Positions 1 through 8,379 of a stretch of 34,087 nt of DNA are shown piece by piece. This DNA is from Rhizobacter sp. GTDB lineage: Bacteria > Pseudomonadota > Gammaproteobacteria > Burkholderiales > Burkholderiaceae_C. Under the pieces are notes generated by a model. The model made no database searches. It was not told the DNA's origin and saw only the letters and a program-made list of their open reading frames with translations. The stretch is from the NCBI GenBank assembly GCA_023954175.1, contig JAMLIM010000041.1, forward strand, positions 1 to 34,087, in the 5' to 3' direction. The position numbers and the translations under genes were made by a program. Numbering within the stretch: position 1 is the stretch's first letter; each line of letters opens with the position of its first letter.

Positions 1-1133
1 GACGCACCTGCCACGCTGCGATCATTGCGCGGGAACTGGGCATTCCAGCGGTGGTCGGCTGCGGCGATGCCACGACCGCCATCAAGGAAGGCCAGGAAGT
101 CACTGTGTCCTGCGCCGAGGGCGACACTGGCTATGTCTATCAGGGCGCGCTCGAGTTCGAGCAGAAGCAGATCGAGCTCGACTCGCTGCCACCGATTCCA
201 GTGAAGATCATGATGAACGTCGGCAATCCCGACCGCGCCTTCGATTTCGCCGGCATACCGCACAGCGGCGTCGGACTCGCGCGGCTCGAGTTCATCATCA
301 ATCGCATGATCGGCGTGCACCCGCGCGCCTTGCTCGAGTTCGACCGGATCGACGCGGACACGAAAGAACAGATCCGTGTGCAGATGGCTGGCTACTCCGA
401 TCCAGTCGGCTTCTATGTCGACAAGCTGGCCGAAGGCATCTCGCAGATCGCCGTCGCGTTCGCACCGCAGCCGGTGATCGTACGCCTGTCTGACTTTAAA
501 TCTAACGAGTATGCCAATTTGATCGGCGGGCGCCTTTACGAGCCTTCCGAAGAGAATCCGATGCTCGGCTTTCGCGGTGCAGCGCGTTACATCGATGAGA
601 CCTTTCGACCGTGTTTCGAGCTCGAATGCCGCGCCCTCAAGCGGGTGCGCGAAGAGATGGGCCTCACCAATGTTCAGGTGATGGTGCCTTTCGTACGCAC
701 CGTGGAAGAGGCCCGCAAGGTGACCGAACTGCTCACCGAGAATGGCCTCGAGCGCGGCGACAATGGTCTGAAAGTCATCATGATGTGCGAATTGCCGACC
801 AACGCGTTGCTCGCTGAGCAATACCTGGTGTACTTCGACGGCATGTCGATCGGGTCCAACGACATGACCCAGCTGACGCTCGGGCTCGATCGCGATTCCG
901 GCATCGTGGCCAAGCTGTTCGACGAACGCGACGAGGCCGTCAAAGCCCTGCTCTCGATGGCTATCAAGGCATGCAAGAAGCACGGCAAATATATCGGCAT
1001 CTGCGGCCAGGGGCCGTCCGATCACCCGGATCTGGCGCGCTGGTTGTTGGAGCAGGGAATCGACAGCATTTCGCTCAACCCCGACACGGTGGTGGAGACC
1101 TGGTTGTTCCTGGCGAACCAGAAGACGCGCTAG
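1..1133 (+). CDS. ppsA: Phosphoenolpyruvate synthase, C-terminal part (5' end outside window)
   Basis: PEP synthase (pyruvate, water dikinase) converts pyruvate and ATP to PEP, AMP and phosphate in gluconeogenesis. The reading frame is open from the left edge, so the first ATG/GTG in view is not the start. The first visible codons read [15 protein letters not shown], the swivelling phosphohistidine domain; the His at 12-14 is the expected phospho-carrier. The rest is the PEP-utilising TIM barrel, ending with the [12 protein letters not shown] segment that carries the catalytic Cys, then [11 protein letters not shown]. Roughly the last 377 residues are present. The codon use looks somewhat less GC-rich than the genes that follow (for example around 490-530), which I read as a conserved, well-expressed gene rather than transfer. 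Its TAG stop overlaps the stop of the convergent dehydratase within the tetramer CTAG (1130-1133). Confidence 0.95.
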   Translation, partial: RTCHAAIIARELGIPAVVGCGDATTAIKEGQEVTVSCAEGDTGYVYQGALEFEQKQIELDSLPPIPVKIMMNVGNPDRAFDFAGIPHSGVGLARLEFIINRMIGVHPRALLEFDRIDADTKEQIRVQMAGYSDPVGFYVDKLAEGISQIAVAFAPQPVIVRLSDFKSNEYANLIGGRLYEPSEENPMLGFRGAARYIDETFRPCFELECRALKRVREEMGLTNVQVMVPFVRTVEEARKVTELLTENGLERGDNGLKVIMMCELPTNALLAEQYLVYFDGMSIGSNDMTQLTLGLDRDSGIVAKLFDERDEAVKALLSMAIKACKKHGKYIGICGQGPSDHPDLARWLLEQGIDSISLNPDTVVETWLFLANQKTR

Positions 1134-2095
1134 CCGACGCGCTCGCCGCGCAGGAACGGGCAACGATCGATATCGACGTTGCCGCCCGACAGGATCACGC
1201 CGATACGCGTTGCGCCGGCTCCCAGCTGCGCGCCCAACAGGCCGGCGACGGCCACTGCCGACGATGGTTCGATGAGCAGTTTCAGGTCCTCGAGCACCGT
1301 GCGCATCGCCGCGACGATGGCCGCTTCGCTCACCGTCACCATGTCATCGACGTAGCGCTGCAACAGGGCGAAGTTCCGGACCCCGATCGAGCCGCGCAAC
1401 CCGTCAGCGATCGTATTCGGCACGCCCGCACTCTGCCGCGCGCCGGTCTTGAACGATCGGTACGCGTCATCCGCCAACGCGGGCTCGGCGCCAATCACTC
1501 GTATGGCAGACCCGACCCCCTTCGCTGCCAGTGCGGTACCACCGATCAGACCGCCGCCGCCCACCGGCGCCACGATACAGTCTATCCCGGGCACTTCGGC
1601 TAACAACTCGAGCGCCGCGGTACCCTGGCCGGCGATCACGCGCTCATCGTCGAATGGATGCACAACAGCCGCCGGCTCGCGCTCCAGCAGCTCTGCCAGA
1701 GTCGCCTCGCGCGCCGTCGTCCCCGGCTCACACAGCACGATCTCGGCACCCGCAGCGGCCACTGCCGCCAGTTTCGACTCCGCCGAATCCCGCGGCATCA
1801 CGATGACAGCACGCAGGCCCCGGTCGCGGGCTGCGAGTGCGATCGCCGTACCGTGATTCCCCGAGGAGTGCGTGGCCACCACCGACGTGTTGGCAGGATC
1901 GAGCTGCAGCACGGCATTGGTCGCACCGCGGTACTTGAAGGAACCCCCGATCTGCAGGTTCTCGCACTTGAAGAACACCTCGGCGCCGAGCAGCGCATCG
2001 GCGGTGCGCGAACGCAGCACCGGCGTGCGATGCGCGTGGCCGGCAAGGCGTTGTGCGGCGGCGGTGACGTCGTCGAAGGTGGGCAGTGTGATCAT
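1130..2095 (-). CDS. Threonine/serine dehydratase family PLP enzyme
   Basis: Fold-type II PLP enzyme of the threonine ammonia-lyase / serine racemase group; the likely reaction is deamination of L-threonine or L-serine to a 2-oxo acid, or serine racemisation. Visible landmarks from the ATG at 2095 are the Schiff-base lysine in GSFKYRGA, the substrate loop SSGNHG, the phosphate-binding glycine loop GGGGLIGG and the SGGN segment near the end. At 321 residues it has the catalytic domain only, without the C-terminal ACT-like regulatory domain of biosynthetic IlvA, so a catabolic or racemase-like role is more likely. The frame stays open upstream to 2242, but those residues are basic and low in complexity and the family starts near [10 protein letters not shown], so I prefer 2095. 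Substrate cannot be fixed from sequence. Confidence 0.9.
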   Translation of the reverse strand: MITLPTFDDVTAAAQRLAGHAHRTPVLRSRTADALLGAEVFFKCENLQIGGSFKYRGATNAVLQLDPANTSVVATHSSGNHGTAIALAARDRGLRAVIVMPRDSAESKLAAVAAAGAEIVLCEPGTTAREATLAELLEREPAAVVHPFDDERVIAGQGTAALELLAEVPGIDCIVAPVGGGGLIGGTALAAKGVGSAIRVIGAEPALADDAYRSFKTGARQSAGVPNTIADGLRGSIGVRNFALLQRYVDDMVTVSEAAIVAAMRTVLEDLKLLIEPSSAVAVAGLLGAQLGAGATRIGVILSGGNVDIDRCPFLRGERVG

Positions 2096-2246
2096 GTCGT
2101 CTTTTGGGGGTCGAATGCGTGGGCTCGCCGCGCAGTCTATGCGCGCGGCACCCCTCCGGCCGCGTGCAAGGCGCTTCGACAGCGCCCCGGCCGCGGACAA
2201 TGCGTTCTTCATTCGCACCACTTGCGTCACTTCAGCGCCCAACCCG

Positions 2247-2861
2247 ATGTCCCTTGTCCTGATCCGTCACGGCGAAACGACGCTGAACGCTGCGCGCGTG
2301 ATGCAGCCGGCCGACACGCCGCTGAGCGGCCGCGGGCTGCGTCAGGCCGATGCGCTCGCGATGCGCGTGGCGCAGCTCGGCGTCGCCGGCATCGTCGCCA
2401 GCCCGCTGCCGCGCGCCTGGCAAACCGCCGAGGCGATCGCCGCCGCGACGGGCCGGCCGATCAGCCGGCAGGCCTTGCTCGAAGAGCGCAACTTCGGTGA
2501 GCTGCGCGGCCTGGCCTATGACGCGCTCGCCCCGGGCGCGCTGACGTCGGGCGACGCCCCGCCCGGCGGCGAGTCGATGCTCGACTTCGAGACGCGCGTG
2601 GCGCAGGCGTTCGCCGCCCTCCTTGCCTTGCGCGCAACGCTCGGCGGGCCGCTCGCGGTCGTCACCCACGGCCTCGTGATCCGCGCACTGATCGCGCGCC
2701 ATCTCGCGCTGCCGCGCGGCACGGCGCTGCCGGCGCGCATCGCCAACACCTCGATCACGCTGGCCGCGGCCCAGCCGCCGCACGAGGTCTCGCTGCTCGA
2801 CTGCACGCGCCACCTGACGGGCGATCTGCGCGACGACGCGGCGAGCCTCTCGGGCGGCTGA
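2247..2861 (+). CDS. Histidine phosphatase family protein
   Basis: Cytoplasmic phosphatase of the phosphoglycerate-mutase-like branch (CobC/PhoE/GpmB type). The RHGET signature with the phospho-accepting His is at residues 7-11, straight after the first strand (MSLVLI). A second catalytic His lies in VVTHGLVIRAL and the acidic proton donor is in LLEERNFGEL. Length is 204 residues, usual for the family. The frame is open upstream to 1872, but the family begins one strand before RHGE, which fixes the ATG at 2247. The gene is divergent from the dehydratase across 151 bp and its stop lies 15 bp from the stop of the convergent PAP2 gene. Substrate is not predictable; the cobalamin phosphatase CobC is possible, but no cobalamin genes are adjacent. 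Confidence 0.88.
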   Translation: MSLVLIRHGETTLNAARVMQPADTPLSGRGLRQADALAMRVAQLGVAGIVASPLPRAWQTAEAIAAATGRPISRQALLEERNFGELRGLAYDALAPGALTSGDAPPGGESMLDFETRVAQAFAALLALRATLGGPLAVVTHGLVIRALIARHLALPRGTALPARIANTSITLAAAQPPHEVSLLDCTRHLTGDLRDDAASLSGG

Positions 2862-2876
2862 AGGGCTGGCGCGCGC

Positions 2877-3716
2877 TCAGCGCGCGCGCCGCTCGCGCTG
2901 CGCCCATTCGACACTCAGGATGCAGATCGCCAGCCAGACGCTGCCCGACGCGAAGCCGGCCATCACGTCGGTCGCGAAATGTGCCTGAATGAAGATGCGG
3001 CTCGCGCCGACCGAGAACGCCACCCCGGCGCACAACAGCGCGGCGGGCAGGTGCCACGCGCGCGGCAGCGTGCGCATCAGCACGTAGGCCAGCATGCCGT
3101 AGGCGACGAGCGCGCCTGAGGAATGCCCGCTCGGAAAGCTGTAGCCGGCAAACGGCGTCGGCTCGAGCGCCTGCGCATGGGCATGCAAGGGCCGGGCACG
3201 CTCGAAGGCGTGCTTGAGCGCGGTGTTGAGCAAGGCGTTGCCGGCGAGCGCGGCGACGAACGCAAACGCAAGCACGCGTTCACCGCGCATCATCAAGCCC
3301 AGCACGGCAACCACGCCGAGCAGCACGATCGTCCACGGATCGCCCAGGTGCGTCACCCAACCGAACGCCGCGCGCACGGCCTCGGGCGTGCTCGCGCGCA
3401 CCGCGTCGGAGAAGACCTGATCGAGTTGGGCCAGTTCTTCGCCCGGCCCGATCTCCTCGGCAAGTTCGGCGAACGCGAAGGCCGCGGCAACGATCAGCGC
3501 GAAGCCGAACAGGAGCCGCAGGAAGATCCGCGCGAAGGGATGCGCGTCCGGGCGCAGCAGACGGCGCTGCGCAACGCGCCGCAGCGACACGTCGATCAGC
3601 GCGACCGCTGCCAGCAGCACCGCGAGCAGGACGCAGAAGCCGGCGAACGCGTGCGCGCCGAGCGTCTCGGTGAGCGCGACGAGGGGCGCGAGTGAAGGGT
3701 CAGCGGGCGTCGACAT
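2877..3716 (-). CDS. PAP2-family integral membrane phosphatase
   Basis: Type 2 phosphatidic-acid phosphatase family, 279 residues, inner membrane, expected to dephosphorylate a lipid phosphate or pyrophosphate at the periplasmic face. All three catalytic motifs are present: K168-x6-R175-P176, PSGH at 195-198 and SR239-240-x5-H246-x3-D250. Hydrophobic segments near residues 22-43, 64-84, 127-143, 148-167, 203-236 and 250-270 give about six membrane helices. The ATG at 3716 lies inside the 3' end of the upstream metallophosphoesterase gene (overlap 3700-3716), which argues for translational coupling. It is the last gene of a three-gene unit with the phosphoesterase and a lipid kinase. Undecaprenyl pyrophosphate, phosphatidate and phosphatidylglycerophosphate are all possible substrates. 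Confidence 0.92.
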   Translation of the reverse strand: MSTPADPSLAPLVALTETLGAHAFAGFCVLLAVLLAAVALIDVSLRRVAQRRLLRPDAHPFARIFLRLLFGFALIVAAAFAFAELAEEIGPGEELAQLDQVFSDAVRASTPEAVRAAFGWVTHLGDPWTIVLLGVVAVLGLMMRGERVLAFAFVAALAGNALLNTALKHAFERARPLHAHAQALEPTPFAGYSFPSGHSSGALVAYGMLAYVLMRTLPRAWHLPAALLCAGVAFSVGASRIFIQAHFATDVMAGFASGSVWLAICILSVEWAQRERRAR

Positions 3717-4527
3717 CGAACACCAGTTCGTCGTGCGCGACCAGCGCGAACGCATGCTTCGCCGCGTCGTAGTCCCACCGCTCGACGCTGCAGCGGCGCG
3801 CAGTGGAAGGCGTTGCAGGCGGTGCGCAGCGGATCAGATTCACCGAGTTGCCGGCATCGTTGCGCACGCGCGAGGACACGGCCGTGCCCGCCTGCACCGC
3901 CCAGGCCTTGCGCGCGACGCCGCGCCGGCTGCCTTGCAACGCCTGCACGAAGGGCAGATGGATGTGGCCGCCGAGGATGAGGTCGGCGCCCGCCGCCGTC
4001 CAGCGCCGCACTGCGCGCGCATGGCCGTGCAGCAGATCGGCACGGTCCTCGCGCCGCGTCACGCTCACCGGCTGATGGGTGACGACGATGCGCAGCTGGG
4101 TCGGCTTCGCGCGCTCGAGTCGGCGCGCGACGCGCTCGATCTGCTGCGGCGAGACGGCACCCTTCTCATGCAGGTAGGCGCGGGTCGTGTTGAGCGTCAG
4201 CACGAGCACGGCGTCGGACTCGAACTCGGGCTCCAGATTGCGGCCGAAGGCGCGGCGGAACTCGGCATACGGCCGCGCGACGCGCGCCGCCAGGTTGTAG
4301 AGCGGAATGTCGTGATTGCCCGGGATCACGAGCGTGTGCGGCACCGCGAGGCGCTCCACGAAGGCACGCGCCACCTGGAACTGCGCGCGGCGCGCACGCT
4401 GCGTGATGTCGCCGGACAGGATCGCGATCGACGGCGCCTGCTCGCGCACAAAACGCACGAGCGCCTCGACCACCGGCGCCTGCTCGGTGCCGAAGTGCGG
4501 GTCGGAGATCTGCACCAGCAGCGTCAT
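3700..4527 (-). CDS. Calcineurin-like metallophosphoesterase
   Basis: Cytoplasmic dinuclear-metal phosphoesterase of 275 residues. The full signature is present: D9-x-H11, G39-D40, GNHD at 70-73, H151 in VVTHQP and GHIH at 187-190. The layout matches class III cyclic-nucleotide phosphodiesterases (CpdA-like) and related phosphohydrolases. There is no signal peptide or membrane helix. Its ATG overlaps the TGA of the upstream lipid-kinase gene by 4 bp (4524-4527), and its end overlaps the PAP2 start by 17 bp, so the three are almost certainly co-transcribed and translationally coupled. That context suggests a phospholipid-related substrate rather than cAMP, but this is inference. Confidence 0.92.
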   Translation of the reverse strand: MTLLVQISDPHFGTEQAPVVEALVRFVREQAPSIAILSGDITQRARRAQFQVARAFVERLAVPHTLVIPGNHDIPLYNLAARVARPYAEFRRAFGRNLEPEFESDAVLVLTLNTTRAYLHEKGAVSPQQIERVARRLERAKPTQLRIVVTHQPVSVTRREDRADLLHGHARAVRRWTAAGADLILGGHIHLPFVQALQGSRRGVARKAWAVQAGTAVSSRVRNDAGNSVNLIRCAPPATPSTARRCSVERWDYDAAKHAFALVAHDELVFDVDAR

Positions 4528-5513
4528 GCTGCGCCGCGCGTGCCTTCGGCCATCGCTGTCGATGTCGGCACCAGCAACTGCAACGGCACCGGCGAGACGC
4601 GGAACTCGAGTGGCGGCTCTAGCCAGGAGACTTCGCCGTCGGTCGCGACCTTGATCGGCTTCACGCGACGGAACCGCGCCGGCCGCACCGACAGGTGATC
4701 GAAGCCGAAGCTCTCGACGTTCTCGGCGTCGGCGAGCCGGCTCAGCGCGCCGTGCAGCAGCAGGCCGAGCATGCCGAAGGTGCCGACCGGGCGCAGCGTG
4801 ATCGCCGCCAGGTGGCCGCGCTCGAACGCGCCGGCGGCGCCGATCTGCTCCATCTGCAGCCGGTTGTTGCCGACGAAGAGCGTCGGCGTGCGCACCTTGT
4901 GCGCGAGGCTGCCGTACTCGAAGTGAAGGCGCAGCTTGCGATGCACGCCGAACAGCGTCACGAGTCCGGCGCCGAAGGCGACCAGCCGGCTGCGCCCGAA
5001 CTGGCGCTTGAACGCTTCGCGATCCTCGAGCAGCTTCGGGTACAGGCCGAGGCTCGCGTTGACGAGGAACACGCGATCGTTGACGAGGCCGACCTGCACC
5101 GGCCGCGCCGTGCCGGTGACGAGCACGCGCGCCGCCTGCGCGGTGTCGGCGGGGATGCCGTGCGTGCGACTGAAGTAGTTGAAGGTGCCCTGCGGCAGGA
5201 CGCCGAACTCGCAGCCGCTGCCGAGCACCGCCTGGGCGACGGCGTTGATCGTGCCGTCCCCGCCCGCGGCGACGACAACGCCGCGATCGGCCTGCGCCGC
5301 CGCCACCGCGCCGCGCGCGATCTCCGGCAATTGCGCCGGATCGTCGGCGCGATGGAAGCGGTAGGCGCGCTGCGCATCGCCCAGCACGCCGGCGATCACC
5401 GCCTGCGTCGCGTCACTGTTCTGGCGGCCAGAGCCGGCGTTGATGACGATGTGCAGCGTCGGCCCGCCGGCGCCGGGCGAGGCGACAGGCGGGGGAGTCG
5501 GCGTGGCAGGCAT
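4524..5513 (-). CDS. Diacylglycerol/lipid kinase family protein (DAGK catalytic domain)
   Basis: Soluble lipid kinase of the DgkB/YegS/LCB-kinase superfamily, 329 residues from the ATG at 5513. Landmarks are NAGSGR at 25-30, the nucleotide-binding GGDGT at 84-88 and LPQGTFNYFSR at 106-116, followed by the C-terminal beta-sandwich lipid-binding region (NNRLQMEQIG, ITLRPVG, ATDGE). It is expected to phosphorylate diacylglycerol or a related lipid using ATP at the inner face of the membrane. The frame is open to an ATG at 5621, but those 36 residues look non-coding; the family begins just before TLHIVINAGSG. A GATAAT hexamer ends about 5 bases before the ATG and could make a near-leaderless transcript, with weak support. 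First gene of the kinase-phosphoesterase-PAP2 unit. Confidence 0.9.
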   Translation of the reverse strand: MPATPTPPPVASPGAGGPTLHIVINAGSGRQNSDATQAVIAGVLGDAQRAYRFHRADDPAQLPEIARGAVAAAQADRGVVVAAGGDGTINAVAQAVLGSGCEFGVLPQGTFNYFSRTHGIPADTAQAARVLVTGTARPVQVGLVNDRVFLVNASLGLYPKLLEDREAFKRQFGRSRLVAFGAGLVTLFGVHRKLRLHFEYGSLAHKVRTPTLFVGNNRLQMEQIGAAGAFERGHLAAITLRPVGTFGMLGLLLHGALSRLADAENVESFGFDHLSVRPARFRRVKPIKVATDGEVSWLEPPLEFRVSPVPLQLLVPTSTAMAEGTRGAA

Positions 5514-5831
5514 CGGGCGATTATCGACAGCCAGGATGAATTCGCGGCGACCCGGCAACGCGCCGGGTGCGCGCGGCGACGACGGCAGCGCGCACCACCG
5601 CGCGGGCAGCAGCGCGGACAACTGCGCGCGAATGCCCCGGAAACGCCCCGCTGTTTCCCCGATCGAAGCCGCGGCACACGCATCAGAATCGCTTCATCGA
5701 GGCTCAAAACCGACCGCAGCACTGGGCGGCATCCGGAACCCGTCACCGCAAGCCCGATCCTTTTCAATGCGCGCCGGAAGACACGCGGACGCGCCGCGGC
5801 GGTAGCATGCAGGCTTGACCGCATCCCGCCC
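5514..5831. other. 318-bp divergent intergenic region with one hairpin
   Basis: No credible gene. It separates the minus-strand lipid-kinase unit from the plus-strand dual-specificity phosphatase. It holds a perfect 7-bp stem, ACCCGGC / GCCGGGT, at 5550-5556 and 5562-5568 with a 5-base loop. A TAGCAT hexamer at 5803-5808, 24 bases before the phosphatase ATG, is a possible -10 element without a convincing -35. Confidence 0.5.
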
Positions 5832-6308
5832 ATGCCGTTTCGCCCCCTTCCCCTGCCCGCGTCCGTCCCCGGCGCCGTCTGGCTGCATTCGATGCCGGGC
5901 CGGCTCGAACGCTGGGACGCATTCGTCGCCGAGGCCGCACGCACCGGCTTGACGCTCACCGTCTGCCTCACGCCGCGCCACGAGATCGCCTCGATGGCGC
6001 CGGCCTACGACGCCGCGCTGCGCCAGGGCACGATGCCGACGCGCTGGCTTCATCTGCCGATGCGTGACTTCGGGCTGTCGGAAAACCTGGCGGACTTCCG
6101 CGCCGGCATCGACGACATCGCCACCCGTTTGCAAGGCGGCGAGGTCGTGCTGCTGCACTGCGCGGCCGGCATCGGCCGCACCGGCACCGTCGCCGCCTGC
6201 GTGCTCAAGCGCCTGGGCGTGGCGCGCGGGCAGGCGCTGCAGCAGGTGCTCGCGGCCGGATCGAATCCGCAATCGGCGCTGCAGGCGGGACTTGTCGATT
6301 CGTTCTGA
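5832..6308 (+). CDS. Dual-specificity / tyrosine phosphatase-like protein
   Basis: Small cytoplasmic cysteine phosphatase, 158 residues. The P-loop HCAAGIGRTG places the nucleophile at C110 and the phosphate-binding Arg at R116, and a general-acid Asp is present at D79 in PMRDFG. No other domain or signal peptide is seen. The ATG at 5832 starts the recognisable domain; the frame is open far upstream, but that part has no family features. It begins a plus-strand run with an RluA-type synthase and an SDR. Substrate unknown: these short bacterial enzymes act on phosphotyrosine, phosphoserine or phospho-lipids. Confidence 0.85.
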   Translation: MPFRPLPLPASVPGAVWLHSMPGRLERWDAFVAEAARTGLTLTVCLTPRHEIASMAPAYDAALRQGTMPTRWLHLPMRDFGLSENLADFRAGIDDIATRLQGGEVVLLHCAAGIGRTGTVAACVLKRLGVARGQALQQVLAAGSNPQSALQAGLVDSF

Positions 6309-7014
6309 GTCGCCGGCGGATGGCGTTGCGCCGATCGTCCACGCGGACGACCCGCTGATCCTCCACCGTGACGATGCGCTGATCGTGCTGTGCAAGCCGA
6401 GCGGCCTGCTCGCCGTGCCGGGGCGCGGCGCGCTGCTGCAGGATTGCGCGGCGCTGCGCGTGCAGCGCGCGTTCCCCGAGGCGCGCGTCGTGCACCGGCT
6501 CGACATGTCGACTTCGGGATTGATGGTGATGGCCATCGGCGCGGCGGCGCAGCGCAGGCTGAGCATGGCCTTCGAGCGACGCGAGGTCGACAAGCGCTAC
6601 GTCGCGGTCGTCGCCGGCGCGCTCGAAGCGCCAACGCGCGGCGACGGCTGGGGCGACATCGAACTGCCGCTCGCCGCGGACTGGCCGCACCGGCCGCGCC
6701 AGCGGGTGGATGCGGAGCACGGCAAGCCTTCGCACACGCGCTACCGCGTCGTCACGCACGACAGCGCGAACGCCACCCCACACACCACCGCACACGCCAC
6801 GACGCGCGTCGAGCTGCAGCCCCTCACCGGCCGCACGCACCAGCTGCGCGTGCACCTGTTGGCGATCGGCCACCCGATCGCGGGCGATGCCCTCTATGCG
6901 CCGCCCGAGGTGATCGCCCTCGCACCGCGCCTGCTGCTGCATGCAAGCGCGCTCGCGTTCATGCATCCGACGCGCGGCGAAAGCATGGTGTTCACGAGTA
7001 CGCCTGAATTCTGA
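6292..7014 (+). CDS. RluA-family RNA pseudouridine synthase
   Basis: Converts specific uridines of rRNA or tRNA to pseudouridine. Visible features are the N-terminal strand-turn LIVLCKPSGLLAVPG, the catalytic motif HRLDMSTSGLMV with the nucleophilic Asp, KRYVAVVAG and the RNA-facing GRTHQLRVHL near the end. About 240 residues, without an S4 domain, so closest to the RluA/TruC single-domain branch. The start is uncertain: between the in-frame ATG at 6064 and the domain there is no ATG or GTG, only TTG at 6292, which would overlap the upstream phosphatase by 17 bp. The ATG at 6064 would give a 76-residue extension read out of frame through the phosphatase gene and is unlikely. A 24-base Thr/His-rich insertion-like stretch lies near 6770-6800. 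Confidence 0.87.
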   Translation: MSIRSESPADGVAPIVHADDPLILHRDDALIVLCKPSGLLAVPGRGALLQDCAALRVQRAFPEARVVHRLDMSTSGLMVMAIGAAAQRRLSMAFERREVDKRYVAVVAGALEAPTRGDGWGDIELPLAADWPHRPRQRVDAEHGKPSHTRYRVVTHDSANATPHTTAHATTRVELQPLTGRTHQLRVHLLAIGHPIAGDALYAPPEVIALAPRLLLHASALAFMHPTRGESMVFTSTPEF

Positions 7015-7079
7015 TTGGCGGCGACGCGGCGACGGCCGGGCTGCAACTTGCCGACCGCGCAGCCTCTACACTGCCGCTC

Positions 7080-7850
7080 ATGGCCAGACACCTCACGATC
7101 CTCACCGGCGCGTCACGCGGCATGGGCGCGGCAATCGCCGAACAGCTGCTGCAATCGGGCGCCACCGTCATCGGCATATCTCGCGCGACCAACGCCGAAC
7201 TCGATGCGAAGGCGGCTGCCGCCGGCGCAACGCTGGAGCAGTGGGCAATCGATCTAGCGGACGCGCCGGCCGCGGCACGGCGCGTCGAGGACTGGCTGGC
7301 CGCGCAGTCCGCCGAGACCTTCGACAGCGCGACGCTGATCAACAACGCCGCCGCCTTGACGCGCATCGGGCCGCTGGAGGCGAGTGATGCCGACGAACTG
7401 GCACGCGCGCTGCGCGTCGGCCTCGAAGCACCGCTGCTGCTGACGGCGGCGTTCCTGCGCGCGACGCAGGGCTGGCGCGCACGGCGCGACGGACAGTGCA
7501 AGGTGCTCAACATCTCGTCCGGGCTGGGCCGTTCGGCGATGGCGAGTCAGGCGAGCTATTGCGCGGTGAAGGCGGGCATGGATCACTTCACGCGCTCGGT
7601 TGCGCTCGACCAGACGCACGCGGCGCATCCGGCGCATGTCGTCTCGCTCGCGCCGGGCGTGATCGACACCGACATGCAGGTGCAGTTGCGCGCAGGCGAC
7701 CCATCCCGGTTCCCGGATCGCGACCGCTTCGTGCAGATGAAGACCGGGGGCCAACTCGATTCGCCCGCCGCCGCCGCGACCAAGGTTCTCGCCTACCTGC
7801 GGCGCGCCGACTTCGGCAGCAAGCCCGTCGCGGATGTGCGCGACGCCTGA
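7080..7850 (+). CDS. Short-chain dehydrogenase/reductase (SDR), benzil/sepiapterin-reductase-like
   Basis: Classical SDR of 256 residues. The dinucleotide-binding TGASRGMG is at 9-16, NNAA at 88-91, and the catalytic Ser-Tyr-Lys set is S147 (NISSG), Y160 and K164 (YCAVK), followed by APGVIDTDM. The overall spacing and the C-terminal RFVQMKTGGQLDSP region resemble benzil reductase / sepiapterin-reductase-like proteins of bacteria. Expected to use NADP(H) on a small carbonyl compound; the natural substrate is unknown. The gene follows the pseudouridine synthase by 65 bp and precedes the lipoprotein gene by 12 bp. Confidence 0.9.
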   Translation: MARHLTILTGASRGMGAAIAEQLLQSGATVIGISRATNAELDAKAAAAGATLEQWAIDLADAPAAARRVEDWLAAQSAETFDSATLINNAAALTRIGPLEASDADELARALRVGLEAPLLLTAAFLRATQGWRARRDGQCKVLNISSGLGRSAMASQASYCAVKAGMDHFTRSVALDQTHAAHPAHVVSLAPGVIDTDMQVQLRAGDPSRFPDRDRFVQMKTGGQLDSPAAAATKVLAYLRRADFGSKPVADVRDA

Positions 7851-7862
7851 GGCAGGGCGAGC

Positions 7863-8366
7863 GTGACGGCACGCGCGATGCACGCGATCGCCGTCTTCGC
7901 GCTCGCGGGCGCAGTGGCGTTCATCGCGGGCTGCGCCGCGCCGGCCAGCGCCCCAGCCGCGCACGCGCCCACGGCGGCATCGCCTTCGACGAGCGCAGAA
8001 CTCGACGCTTTGCAAGCGCAGGTGCGCGAGACCGAGCGCGCCTTCGCGAAGACCATGGCCGACCGCGACGCCGCCGCGTTCTCGACCTTCATCGCCGACG
8101 AGGCGGTCTTCTTCGGTCGCTCCGGTGCCATCCGCGGCAGGGCCGCCGTCGTCGCAGCGTGGAAGCCGTATTTCGAAGGCCCGAAGGCGCCGTTCGCCTG
8201 GGCGCCGGATCAGGTCGAGGTGCTCCCTTCCGGCACGCTCGCGATCAGCAGCGGCCCGGTGTTCGCTGCTGGCGGCGAGAAGGTCGCGAGCTTCACCTCG
8301 ATCTGGCGGCGTGAGGCGCCCGGTGTGTGGCGCATCGTGTTCGACAAGGGCTGCAACTGCCCCTGA
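7863..8366 (+). CDS. Lipoprotein with SnoaL/DUF4440-like (NTF2-fold) domain
   Basis: Predicted exported lipoprotein of 167 residues. The N-terminus has a short basic start, a hydrophobic stretch (VFALAGAVAFIAGC) and a lipobox IAGC with C24 as the lipidated residue, then an Ala/Pro-rich linker. Residues about 45-165 look like a single cone-shaped NTF2-like domain: helix ELDALQAQVRETERAFAKTM, DEAVFFGRSGAIRGR, and strands up to TSIWRREAPGVWRIVFDKG. Function unknown; such domains often bind small molecules or act as isomerase-like folds. The GTG at 7863 is preceded by GCAGGGCGA; an ATG at 7878 would shorten the signal peptide. The gene ends 13 bp from the convergent rsgA stop. Confidence 0.8.
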   Translation: MTARAMHAIAVFALAGAVAFIAGCAAPASAPAAHAPTAASPSTSAELDALQAQVRETERAFAKTMADRDAAAFSTFIADEAVFFGRSGAIRGRAAVVAAWKPYFEGPKAPFAWAPDQVEVLPSGTLAISSGPVFAAGGEKVASFTSIWRREAPGVWRIVFDKGCNCP

Positions 8367-8379
8367 CACAGGTTTCGTC

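Noticed and set aside
5514-5621. N-terminal extension of the lipid kinase to the ATG at 5621
   Set aside because: The extra 36 residues lack family features and would be read across the ACCCGGC/GCCGGGT hairpin; family starts fit 5513 better.
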